A stretch of 13,898 nucleotides of DNA from the NCBI GenBank assembly GCA_900555515.1, contig USLO01000029.1, positions 1-13,898 of the forward strand, in the 5' to 3' direction. Position numbers and translations under genes: made by a program. The notes beneath the pieces were generated by a model. That model had not been told where the DNA came from, did no database searches, and was given only the letters and a program-made list of their open reading frames with translations. This document shows positions 1 through 5,865 of the stretch, piece after piece (the first letter of the stretch is position 1; the number at the start of each line of letters is the position of its first letter). The DNA comes from an uncultured Collinsella sp. GTDB lineage: Bacteria > Actinomycetota > Coriobacteriia > Coriobacteriales > Coriobacteriaceae.

Positions 1-753
1 GTAAAGCTCTGGATGGCGGCCCTCAACCAAAAGCTCGGCGATCGCATTGAGTCCGAGACGCTGCATGCGACCGCGCAGGATTCCAAGAACGATGTTCTTG
101 CTACGGGCGCCGTGTTAGCGTGCGCAATTGTTTCGCAGGTGACGCACATCAATCTTGACGCATGGGTCGGCCTTGCCGTTGGCGCCTATATTGGCTGGAG
201 CGGTTTTGAGCTTATCCAAGATACGGTGAGCCCGCTTTTGGGCCAGGCGCCCGATCCCAAGCTGGTCAAGCACATTCGAGACAAGATCATGAGCTATCCC
301 GGCGTTTTGGGCGTCCACGACCTTATGGTTCACGATTATGGTCCGGGCAGGAAGTTTGCAAGTGCGCACGCCGAGATGGCGGCCGAGGCCAGCCCGCTGG
401 AAAGTCACGACACGCTCGATAACATCGAGCAGTCGTTTAGGAACGAAGGCGGCATGATTGTCACACTTCACTACGACCCCATCGTGACCGACGATCCAAA
501 GGTGGCGAGCATGCGCTTGCGCATCAACGCTATGGCTCAAGAGATCGATAGCCGCCTTTCGATTCATGATTTGCGCTGCGTGCCGGGCCCCACGCACACC
601 AACGTGATTTTTGACTGCGTGCGTCCCTCGGATCTGCAAATGAGTGCCGAAGACTTAAAGCACGCGCTGGCACAACGGGTCGAATCGGAATATCCCAAGT
701 CGATTGCCAAGATTACGATCGACGAAGACTACGTAGGGCATACCCACGAGTAG
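1..753 (+). CDS. Cation diffusion facilitator (CDF) metal exporter, 5'-truncated by window edge
   Basis: The reading frame is open to the first base, so the N-terminal membrane helices lie outside the window; the ATG at 13 is an internal Met. The visible part starts just before TM5. It carries the CDF metal-site pattern DxxxD (Asp23 and Asp27 counted from the ATG at 13, in ATAQDSKNDVLAT), then two hydrophobic helices (about residues 28-45 and 50-70) and a long cytoplasmic C-terminal part. That part looks like two successive ferredoxin-like units, the second around GPTHTNVIFD, ending in a His-containing tail (GHTHE). CDF proteins exchange protons for divalent metals across the cytoplasmic membrane. 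A TM5 DxxxD, rather than HxxxD, is more typical of Mn/Fe-type CDFs, but the partner TM2 site is not visible, so the metal is inference. The histidine phosphatase gene follows after 39 nt. Confidence 0.88.
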   Translation, partial: VKLWMAALNQKLGDRIESETLHATAQDSKNDVLATGAVLACAIVSQVTHINLDAWVGLAVGAYIGWSGFELIQDTVSPLLGQAPDPKLVKHIRDKIMSYPGVLGVHDLMVHDYGPGRKFASAHAEMAAEASPLESHDTLDNIEQSFRNEGGMIVTLHYDPIVTDDPKVASMRLRINAMAQEIDSRLSIHDLRCVPGPTHTNVIFDCVRPSDLQMSAEDLKHALAQRVESEYPKSIAKITIDEDYVGHTHE

Positions 754-792
754 GGCTGTGCCGATAAAGCAAGTTATGCAGAAGGGGAGAGC

Positions 793-1419
793 ATGAAGCG
801 CCTATACCTACTCCGCCACGGCCAGACGGAGTTCAACGTCAAAAAGCTGGTCCAGGGCCGCTGCGATTCACCGCTGACCGATCTGGGCCGTCAGCAAGCC
901 GGGATGGCAGCCGCGTGGCTCAAAGCCCGCAACGTCGTTCCCGACAAAGTGGTCTCCTCCCCTTTGGGCCGAGCCATGGCCACGGCAAGCCTCGTCGCAA
1001 CCGAGCTTCTCGGCGCAGACGCTGACGTTGAGCCCTGCGAAGGCATTATCGAGCGCTGCTACGGCACCTTCGAAGAGGGCCCGCACGACGCGCTACCCAC
1101 CGACGTCTGGGATCCAGGCGAGGACTTAATCCCATTCGGAGGAGAAGGAAGCCGCGCGCTGCAAGAACGCATGGTAGGCACCCTCACCAATCTCATAGGC
1201 TCCGAGGGCATCGAAACCCTCCTAGCAGTAAGCCACGGCAGCGCCAGCCGCCAATTCATCAAGGCTGCAGCCCCAGAGGGCTTCGAGCTCCCAACAAAAC
1301 TCCCCAACTGCGCCATCATGATCTTCGATTTTGACGAGGAAGATTTGCAAGGAAAGAGTGACAGGCTCCAATGCAAGTTCACTCTCCAGCAAATAGTGGA
1401 CCCCCAACAAAGTCATTAG
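793..1419 (+). CDS. Histidine phosphatase family protein (phosphoglycerate mutase-like)
   Basis: This 208-residue protein belongs to the histidine phosphatase superfamily. The N-terminal RHG motif (R8-H9-G10 in LLRHGQTEFN) supplies the phospho-accepting His. SSPLGRA (55-61) supplies the usual phosphate-contacting Arg, Glu87 lies in the acid/base region, and VSHG (His148) is the second catalytic His. The length fits the small cofactor-independent phosphatases (CobC/GpmB/PhoE type) rather than the roughly 250-residue glycolytic dPGM. The substrate cannot be read from the sequence: alpha-ribazole phosphate, a sugar phosphate and a nucleotide phosphate are all possible. The ATG is set by a good Shine-Dalgarno (AGGGGAGAG, ending 2 nt before the ATG). 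It may be co-transcribed with the upstream CDF gene (39 nt gap). No ordinary terminator follows; the large palindrome at 1456-1617 is the nearest structure. Confidence 0.85.
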   Translation: MKRLYLLRHGQTEFNVKKLVQGRCDSPLTDLGRQQAGMAAAWLKARNVVPDKVVSSPLGRAMATASLVATELLGADADVEPCEGIIERCYGTFEEGPHDALPTDVWDPGEDLIPFGGEGSRALQERMVGTLTNLIGSEGIETLLAVSHGSASRQFIKAAAPEGFELPTKLPNCAIMIFDFDEEDLQGKSDRLQCKFTLQQIVDPQQSH

Positions 1420-1455
1420 CCTGAGCGAGCAAGGTTTAGCAGACATCAACGTGGC

Positions 1456-1617
1456 GTTCCCAGTGTGCGGCGGAGGGGGCGGGCCTGAGACATATTAAGG
1501 TTGTCGCGAGTTCCGCACGAACAGGAGAGCACTAATGTGCTCTCCGTCGTGAGCAGGACTGTAGAGCAGCAACCTTAATATGTCTCAGGCCCGCCCCCTC
1601 CGCCGCACACTGGGAAC
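1456..1617. repeat. 162-bp palindromic element: 48-bp perfect inverted repeats with nested hairpin
   Basis: The arms at 1456-1503 and 1570-1617 are exact reverse complements over 48 bp. They begin GTTCCCAGTGTGCGGCGGAG and end TATTAAGGTTG. Pairing continues outward for about 6 bp (CGTGGC / GCCACG) across a 2-nt bulge. The 66-nt centre holds a further perfect 9-bp hairpin, GGAGAGCAC-TAAT-GTGCTCTCC, flanked by CACGA/TCGTG. Neither arm encodes a protein, and I see no clear target-site duplication and no T-run after the right arm. It resembles a MITE-like or non-autonomous element, or a very long hairpin between transcription units. Being almost symmetric, it would barely change on inversion, which argues against a phase switch. 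The identity of the element is unknown to me. Confidence 0.9.
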
Positions 1618-1667
1618 GTGCCACGCACTTTACCTGCGTAAACAATGTGAGTGAAATATGAATCTCG

Positions 1668-1694
1668 ATGGATACGCCCGCAGCCGTGTATACT
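1668..1694 (+). promoter_or_regulatory. Probable promoter of the ribosomal protein operon (shared 26-bp element, copy 1)
   Basis: TATACT at 1689-1694 is a good -10 hexamer. The 26 bp at 1668-1693 (ATGGATACGCCCG then CAGCCGTGTATAC) recur at 3533-3558 in front of rplB with 3 mismatches. TGGATA (1669-1674) resembles a -35 but would leave a spacer of only 14 bp, so either another -35 is used or part of the block is a protein-binding site. It lies about 185 bp upstream of the rplC start, leaving a long leader. The promoter role is inferred from position, the -10 match and the duplication. Confidence 0.55.
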
Positions 1695-1699
1695 AATCA

Positions 1700-1877
1700 G
1701 CTGTGTGTAACCAGGGGAGTATTCTGGCTGGACAAAATGCCTGCTTAATAGGGTTGTCAGGTAGTCCGGGCGAAATACAAGGCTGGGGAGCACGTCGTGT
1801 AAGTAGTGGTCCTCTAGGGGCGTACGCTCGGTGGCGTACGCATTGTCCCAAGACCACGCGAGAGTTGGGATCATATC
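1700..1877 (+). promoter_or_regulatory. Structured 5' leader of rplC operon (candidate r-protein autoregulatory RNA)
   Basis: The roughly 180-nt untranslated stretch before rplC contains several dyads. CCAG/CTGG lies at 1711-1714/1724-1727. CTGGAC/GTCCGG at 1728-1733/1764-1769 encloses CCTG/CAGG at 1740-1743/1758-1761. A compound stem-loop has GTGGTC/GACCAC at 1806-1811/1852-1857, GGG/CCC at 1817-1819/1847-1849 and the 8-bp GCGTACGC pair at 1820-1827/1834-1841 with loop TCGGTG. In gammaproteobacteria the S10 operon leader is a target of L4 feedback control. An equivalent function here is inference from position and structure only. No rpsJ-like reading frame is present in this stretch. Confidence 0.5.
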
Positions 1878-2498
1878 TTGATCAGCATGATTCTCGGCCG
1901 CAAGATTGGCATGACCCAGGTTTGGGACGAGGACGACAACGTCGTTCCCGTCACGGTCATCCAGGCTGGCCCCTGCGCTGTCTCGCAGGTTAAAACTCAG
2001 GCAACCGACGGCTATGATGCCGTCCAGATCGGCTTCGGCGACATCAAGGCCAAGAACGTGAACAAGCCCATGGCTGGTCACTTCGCCAAGGCTGGCGTCG
2101 AGCCTGTCCGCTTCCTTCGTGAGGTCCGCGTCGAGAACGGCGAGGAGCACAAGGTCGGCGAGGTCGTCACCGTCGCTGATTTCGCTGATGTCGAGAAGGT
2201 CGACGTCATCGGTACCTCCAAGGGTAAGGGCTTCCAGGGTCGCATCAAGCGCTGGGGTCAGCGCCGCGGTCCTATGACGCATGGTTCTCACTTCCAGCGT
2301 CACCCCGGTTCTATCGGTCAGTGCGCCTATCCTGCGCGCGTCCTCAAGGGCGTCAAGATGGCCGGTCACATGGGTAACGAGCGCGTTACCGTCAAGAACC
2401 TTTCCGTTGTCCGCATCGATGCCGAGCAGAACCTCATCTTGGTCAAGGGCGCTGTCCCGGGTGCCAAGAATGGTCTCGTCGCCATCCGTATGGCCTAA
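1878..2498 (+). CDS. rplC: 50S ribosomal protein L3
   Basis: L3 (206 residues) is an early-assembly 23S rRNA-binding protein whose long loop reaches the peptidyl transferase centre. The N-terminus ILGRKIGMTQVWDEDDNVVPVTVI is a canonical L3 opening. The central loop with GKGFQGRIKRWGQRRGPMTHGSHFQR is also diagnostic. The start chosen is TTG at 1878 (LISMILG), because related L3 proteins carry about three residues before ILG. The ATG at 1887 is possible but would shorten this end. Only a weak GGGA lies upstream (1867-1870), so initiation signals look poor for such a highly expressed gene and may be subject to control by the structured leader. It is the first gene of the operon here; rpsJ, which usually precedes it, is absent. 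rplD follows after 46 nt. Confidence 0.97.
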   Translation: MISMILGRKIGMTQVWDEDDNVVPVTVIQAGPCAVSQVKTQATDGYDAVQIGFGDIKAKNVNKPMAGHFAKAGVEPVRFLREVRVENGEEHKVGEVVTVADFADVEKVDVIGTSKGKGFQGRIKRWGQRRGPMTHGSHFQRHPGSIGQCAYPARVLKGVKMAGHMGNERVTVKNLSVVRIDAEQNLILVKGAVPGAKNGLVAIRMA

Positions 2499-2544
2499 GG
2501 GCCCAGCCCATTTAGCCCAGCGTCATACCAAGGAGAACACTTAA

Positions 2545-3171
2545 ATGGCAAAGTTTGAAGTAAAGAACAGCGAGGGCAAGAAGGTCGCCGAGGCCGAGCT
2601 CGCCGCTGAGGTGTACGGCATCGAGCCGAACATCCACGTTATGCACCACATCGTCAAGTGCCAGATGGCCTCTTGGCGTCAGGGCACCCAGTCTGCAAAG
2701 GGTCGCTCTGAGGTTTCCGGTGGCGGCAAGAAGCCTTGGCGTCAGAAGGGCACCGGCCGTGCCCGCCAGGGTTCCATCCGTGCTGCCCAGTGGCGTCACG
2801 GTGGCGTTGTCTTCGCCCCCAAGCCCCGTTCCTACGCTAAGCGTATGAACAACAAGGAGGTCAAGCTGGCTATGCGCTCCGCGCTGTCCGCCAAGCTGGC
2901 CGATGGCGAGCTCGTGCTCGTCGACGACTACGGCTTCGAGAAGCCTTCCACCAAGGCTGCCGTCGCCATGCTCAAGGCCCTCGGTCTTGAGGGCAAGCGT
3001 CTGACCATCATCGTTCGCGATGAGGACGTCAACGCCTACCTGTCGTTCCGCAACATTCCCAAGACGTTCATCATCACCGCTGACGAGGCCAACACCTACG
3101 ATCTCGTCAACAACAACGCTGTGCTGATGCCCGCCGACATCGCCGCTCACTTCGGGGAGGTGCTTGCATAA
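2545..3171 (+). CDS. rplD: 50S ribosomal protein L4
   Basis: L4 (208 residues) binds 23S rRNA and lines part of the peptide exit tunnel. In Escherichia coli it also represses its own operon. The long basic loop is clear at about residues 57-97 (GGGKKPWRQKGTGRARQGS, then QWRHGGVVFAPKPRSY), followed by the globular C-terminal part with LVNNNAVLM near the end. The length is normal for the family. The ATG is preceded by a strong AAGGAG (Shine-Dalgarno). The TAA is immediately followed by the ATG of rplW with no spacer, so the two are likely translationally coupled. L4 is the natural candidate to act on the operon's own leader, though nothing in the sequence proves that. Confidence 0.98.
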   Translation: MAKFEVKNSEGKKVAEAELAAEVYGIEPNIHVMHHIVKCQMASWRQGTQSAKGRSEVSGGGKKPWRQKGTGRARQGSIRAAQWRHGGVVFAPKPRSYAKRMNNKEVKLAMRSALSAKLADGELVLVDDYGFEKPSTKAAVAMLKALGLEGKRLTIIVRDEDVNAYLSFRNIPKTFIITADEANTYDLVNNNAVLMPADIAAHFGEVLA

Positions 3172-3459
3172 ATGACCGCCCACGAGATCATCATCCGTCC
3201 GATCGTGTCCGAGCGTTCCTTCTCCGGCATGGAGCTGAACAAGTACACGTTCGAGGTCGCCAAGGATGCTAACAAGTATCAGATCAAGGACGCTGTCGAG
3301 GAGATCTTCGGCGTCAAGGTCGTTCGCGTGAACACCCTGACGGTCAAGCCCAAGACCAAGCGCGTGCGCTATGTCGCCGGCAAGACCCGTTCTTGGAAGA
3401 AGGCCATCGTCACGCTGGCCGAGGGCGACACCATCGAGGTCTTTGGCAACCAGGCCTAA
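3172..3459 (+). CDS. rplW: 50S ribosomal protein L23
   Basis: L23 (95 residues) sits at the exit of the peptide tunnel and is the docking site for trigger factor and SRP. The family pattern is complete: IIRPIVSERS near the N-terminus, YTFEVAKDANKYQIKDAVEEIFGVKV in the middle, and the basic loop VKPKTKRVRYVAGKTRSWKKAIVTL. Its ATG abuts the rplD stop, and its Shine-Dalgarno (GGGGAGGTG) lies inside the end of rplD. A 179-nt gap with a hairpin and a second promoter-like element follows before rplB, unlike the tight spacing in the rest of the operon. Confidence 0.98.
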   Translation: MTAHEIIIRPIVSERSFSGMELNKYTFEVAKDANKYQIKDAVEEIFGVKVVRVNTLTVKPKTKRVRYVAGKTRSWKKAIVTLAEGDTIEVFGNQA

Positions 3460-3477
3460 GACTCGCTGCTGTTGAGT

Positions 3478-3513
3478 GAGCTCATGCCTCCCAAATAGGG
3501 GAGGCGGGAGCTC
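3478..3513 (+). terminator. Hairpin in rplW-rplB gap (possible partial terminator or attenuator)
   Basis: GAGCTC (3478-3483) and GCCTCCC (3486-3492) pair with GGGAGGC (3499-3505) and GAGCTC (3508-3513). This gives a 13-bp stem broken only by a 2x2 internal loop, with a 6-nt loop AAATAG. The tail is AAGGTTTTGGG, a short T-run of four, so full termination is doubtful. It may reduce read-through ahead of the second promoter-like element at 3533, or serve as an RNA processing or protection site. Confidence 0.5.
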
Positions 3514-3532
3514 AAGGTTTTGGGCGTATAAA

Positions 3533-3559
3533 ATGGACACGCCCGGAACCGTGTATACG
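3533..3559 (+). promoter_or_regulatory. Promoter-like element upstream of rplB (shared 26-bp element, copy 2)
   Basis: Positions 3533-3558 repeat the 26-bp block of the rplC promoter region with three mismatches, ending CCGTGTATAC. TATACG at 3554-3559 would be the -10, and TGGACA at 3534-3539 matches the -35 consensus at 5 of 6 positions, but with only a 14-bp spacer. An alternative -10, TATAAA, lies at 3527-3532. A start here would give an internal transcript beginning with rplB and a leader of about 70 nt. Confidence 0.45.
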
Positions 3560-3580
3560 TCCGGTGTCATCGCACCCGAG

Positions 3581-3620
3581 GCAGAACCTCGAATCCCTGT
3601 CTGCGATGGCTAACGGATTC
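3581..3620 (+). promoter_or_regulatory. Leader dyads upstream of rplB
   Basis: Two mutually exclusive pairings are visible: GCAGA/TCTGC (3581-3585/3600-3604) and GAATCC/GGATTC (3591-3596/3615-3620). They share the 3591-3604 segment, as in a switchable leader. They lie 18 nt before the rplB start codon. The stems are only 5-6 bp, so this is a weak call. Confidence 0.3.
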
Positions 3621-3638
3621 CTATTGAAAGGGATTGTA

Positions 3639-4469
3639 ATGGCTGTAAAGCACCTTAAGCCGACCTCCGCTGGTAGGCGTTGGCAGACGATCTCCGACTT
3701 CTCCGAGATCACCTGCACCAAGCCCGAGAAGTCTCTTCTCGAGCCCCTGCCCAAGAAGGCCGGTCGTAACAACAACGGCCGCATCACCACCCGCCACCAG
3801 GGCGGCGGCGTGAAGCGTCGTTACCGCGTGATCGACTTCAAGCGCAACAAGGACGGCGTGCCCGCCAAGGTTGCCACGATCGAGTACGATCCGAACCGTT
3901 CCGCTCGCATCGCTCTGCTGCACTACGCTGACGGTGAGAAGCGCTACATCCTGGCCCCCAAGGGCCTCGAGGTCGGTCAGACCATCATGTCCGGTTCTGA
4001 CGCCGACATCAAGCCGGGCAACGCTCTGCCCCTCGCCGACATCCCCGTCGGTACGCTCATCCACGCCGTCGAGTTCCAGCCGGGCAAGGGCGCCGCTATC
4101 GCCCGTTCCGCCGGTAACTCCTGCCAGCTGATGGGTAAGGAGGGCAAGTACGCCATCGTCCGTATGCCTTCCTCCGAGATGCGCCGCATCCTCGTTACCT
4201 GCCGCGCCACCGTCGGTGAGGTCGGCAACGCCGATCACTCCAACATCGTCATCGGCAAGGCCGGCCGTAAGCGTCACATGAACGTGCGCCCGACCGTCCG
4301 CGGTACCGTCATGAACCCTGTCGACCACCCGCACGGCGGTGGCGAGGGCAAGAACCACACCTCTGGTCGTCCCTCTGTTACCCCCTGGGGTAAGCCGACG
4401 AAGGGCCTTCGTACGCGCAAGAAGAAGAAGGTCTCGAACCAGCACATCATTCGTCGCCGTAAGAAGTAA
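3639..4469 (+). CDS. rplB: 50S ribosomal protein L2
   Basis: L2 (276 residues, the family's usual length) is needed for subunit association and peptidyl transferase activity. Landmarks include MAVKHLKPTSAGRRW at the start and the NNNGRITTRHQGGGVKRRYR segment. The near-invariant VDHPHGGGEGK motif (about 228-238) contains the conserved His, and the C-terminus is basic (IIRRRKK). The ATG at 3639 is preferred over an in-frame GTG at 3564, because homologues begin with MAVK and GAAAGGGATT provides a Shine-Dalgarno. Its own promoter-like element upstream suggests it can be transcribed separately from rplC-rplD-rplW. rpsS follows after 32 nt. Confidence 0.98.
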   Translation: MAVKHLKPTSAGRRWQTISDFSEITCTKPEKSLLEPLPKKAGRNNNGRITTRHQGGGVKRRYRVIDFKRNKDGVPAKVATIEYDPNRSARIALLHYADGEKRYILAPKGLEVGQTIMSGSDADIKPGNALPLADIPVGTLIHAVEFQPGKGAAIARSAGNSCQLMGKEGKYAIVRMPSSEMRRILVTCRATVGEVGNADHSNIVIGKAGRKRHMNVRPTVRGTVMNPVDHPHGGGEGKNHTSGRPSVTPWGKPTKGLRTRKKKKVSNQHIIRRRKK

Positions 4470-4501
4470 TTTCGGATACCGAGTTTTAGGAGAAAGCACT
4501 T

Positions 4502-4762
4502 ATGAGCAGAAGTCTCAAAAAGGGCCCGTTCGTGGAGACTCGCCTTCTCTCGCGTATCACCGCGATGAACGAGGCTGGCAAGAAGGACGTCGTGAAGACC
4601 TGGTCCCGCGCGTCCACCATCTTCCCCGAGATGGTTGGTCACACCATCGCCGTCCACGACGGCCGCAAGCATGTGCCCGTGTATGTTACCGAGTCCATGG
4701 TTGGTCACAAGCTCGGCGAGTTCGCGCCGACTCGTACGTTCCGTGGCCACAAGGCCAAATAG
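4502..4762 (+). CDS. rpsS: 30S ribosomal protein S19
   Basis: S19 (86 residues) sits in the 30S head, forms a complex with S13 and contacts the A-site region. The sequence opens MSRSLKKGPFV and carries WSRASTIFPEMVGHTIAVHDGRKHVPVYVTESMVGHKLGEFAPTRTF, the family core, ending GHKAK. It is a few residues shorter at the C-terminus than many S19 proteins. AGGAGAAAG precedes the ATG. rplV begins 14 nt downstream. Confidence 0.98.
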   Translation: MSRSLKKGPFVETRLLSRITAMNEAGKKDVVKTWSRASTIFPEMVGHTIAVHDGRKHVPVYVTESMVGHKLGEFAPTRTFRGHKAK

Positions 4763-4776
4763 GGGGTTAACCGTAA

Positions 4777-5148
4777 ATGGCAACTAAGTCTATTGAAACT
4801 GAGGCCACCGAGGTTCGCGCCGTCGCTAAGTACGTGCGTGTTTCCCCCAGCAAGGCCCGCCTGGTGGTCGATTTGATCCGCCGCAAGCCTGTCGCTCAGG
4901 CCTTCGACATCCTCCACTTCTGCGACCGCGCCGTCGCCGTGGATGTCGAGAAGGTTCTCCGTTCCGCCGTTGCGAACGCCGAGAACAACAACGGTCTGCG
5001 TGCCGACAACCTGGTTGTCGCCGCTGCCTATGTTGACGAGGGTCCGACGCTTAAGCGCATCCGTCCCCGCGCCAAGGGTTCCGCTTCTCGCATTCTGAAG
5101 CGTACTTCCCACATCACCGTCGTCGTTGCTCCTCGAAAGGAGGCGTAA
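4777..5148 (+). CDS. rplV: 50S ribosomal protein L22
   Basis: L22 (123 residues) contacts all 23S rRNA domains, and its beta-hairpin lines the exit tunnel opposite L4. The core RAVAKYVRVSPSKARLVVDLIRRKPVAQA is followed by ANAENNNGLRADNLVV. The tunnel hairpin GPTLKRIRPRAKGSASRILKRTSHITVVV is intact. The N-terminus carries about 12 extra residues (MATKSIETEATE) before the conserved start, which is common in actinomycetes. AGGGGGTT supplies the Shine-Dalgarno. rpsC follows after 6 nt. Confidence 0.98.
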   Translation: MATKSIETEATEVRAVAKYVRVSPSKARLVVDLIRRKPVAQAFDILHFCDRAVAVDVEKVLRSAVANAENNNGLRADNLVVAAAYVDEGPTLKRIRPRAKGSASRILKRTSHITVVVAPRKEA

Positions 5149-5154
5149 AGCTGT

Positions 5155-5865
5155 ATGGGTCAGAAAGTCTACCCCACCGGCTTCCGTCTTGGCATCACCG
5201 AGAACTGGCGCTCCCGCTGGTTCGCAGAGAAGGATTACGCTAAGACCCTCGGTAACGATCTCGAGATCCGCAAGTACCTCGAGAAGCGTCTTTCCCGCGC
5301 AGCTGTCTCCCGCGTCGAGATCGAGCGCGCTGGCGACAAGGTGAAGGTCATCATCCTCACCGCTCGCCCCGGCGTTGTCATCGGTAAGAAGGGTGCCGAG
5401 ATCGATACCCTCCGCACCGAGCTCGAGAAGGTCGCTGGCGTCTCCAAGGGCCAGCTCTCCGTCGACGTTGTCGAGATCAAACGCCCCGAGCTCGACGCCA
5501 ACCTCGTTGCTCAGTCTATCGCCGAGCAGCTCGAGGGCCGCGTTGCCTTCCGTCGCGCTATGCGCAAGGCTGTCCAGTCCGCCCGCAAGGCCGGCGCTAA
5601 GGGCATCCGTATCCAGTGCTCCGGTCGTCTCGGCGGTGCCGAGATGGGCCGTCGTGAGTGGTACCGTGAGGGTCGCGTGCCTCTGCACACCCTCCGTGCC
5701 AAGATCGACTACGGCACGGCTGTCGCCAGCACCACCATGGGCGCTTGCGGCGTGAAGGTCTGGATCTACCTGGGCGAGAAGCTCCCGGGCCAGCCTGTTC
5801 CCAACCCTGCACTCGAGGGCTCTTCCCGTCCTCGTCGTCGTAACTCCGAGAGGAGGGGTCAGTAG
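5155..5865 (+). CDS. rpsC: 30S ribosomal protein S3
   Basis: S3 (236 residues) is part of the mRNA entry channel and its helicase activity. It has the conserved N-terminus MGQKVYPTGFRLGI, a KH domain with the GKKG loop (residues 77-80 in VVIGKKGAEI), and the C-terminal S3 domain with RIQCSGRLGGAEMGRREWYREGRVPLHTLRAKIDYG. The tail RPRRRNSERRGQ is basic. The Shine-Dalgarno is GAAAGGAGG inside the end of rplV. Its TAG shares one base with the GTG start of rplP (TAGTG), so L16 translation is probably coupled to S3. Confidence 0.98.
   Translation: MGQKVYPTGFRLGITENWRSRWFAEKDYAKTLGNDLEIRKYLEKRLSRAAVSRVEIERAGDKVKVIILTARPGVVIGKKGAEIDTLRTELEKVAGVSKGQLSVDVVEIKRPELDANLVAQSIAEQLEGRVAFRRAMRKAVQSARKAGAKGIRIQCSGRLGGAEMGRREWYREGRVPLHTLRAKIDYGTAVASTTMGACGVKVWIYLGEKLPGQPVPNPALEGSSRPRRRNSERRGQ

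Noticed and set aside
1456..1617. Invertible promoter (phase-variation switch) flanked by inverted repeats
   Set aside because: The 66-nt centre is itself nearly palindromic and has no convincing promoter, so inversion would change little. No recombinase gene is in the window.
1456..1617. Ordinary rho-independent terminator for the histidine phosphatase gene
   Set aside because: No T-run follows either arm, and a 48-bp stem is far longer than needed. Partial termination cannot be excluded.
1420..1877. Search for rpsJ (S10) before rplC
   Set aside because: No frame here shows an S10-type sequence or a length near 102 codons; the region is palindrome, promoter and leader.
1575..2369. Minus-strand open frame of 264 codons starting in the palindromic element and running across rplC
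   Set aside because: Overlaps the certain L3 gene on the other strand and part of a non-coding inverted repeat. No homology signal.
2512..3570. Long open frame on the minus strand (352 codons) across rplD-rplW
   Set aside because: It is antisense to two certain ribosomal genes and is kept open by their C/G-ending codon bias. Its composition is rich in Leu, Gly, Asp and Val without any domain pattern.
3564..3638. N-terminal extension of L2 from an in-frame GTG at 3564
   Set aside because: L2 proteins begin MAVK, the ATG at 3639 has its own ribosome-binding site, and 276 residues is the family length. The extra 25 codons overlap the leader dyads.
4705..5688. Long minus-strand open frame (327 codons) across rpsS-rplV-rpsC
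   Set aside because: Shadow of the ribosomal genes on the opposite strand. It has no ribosome-binding site and no recognisable domain.
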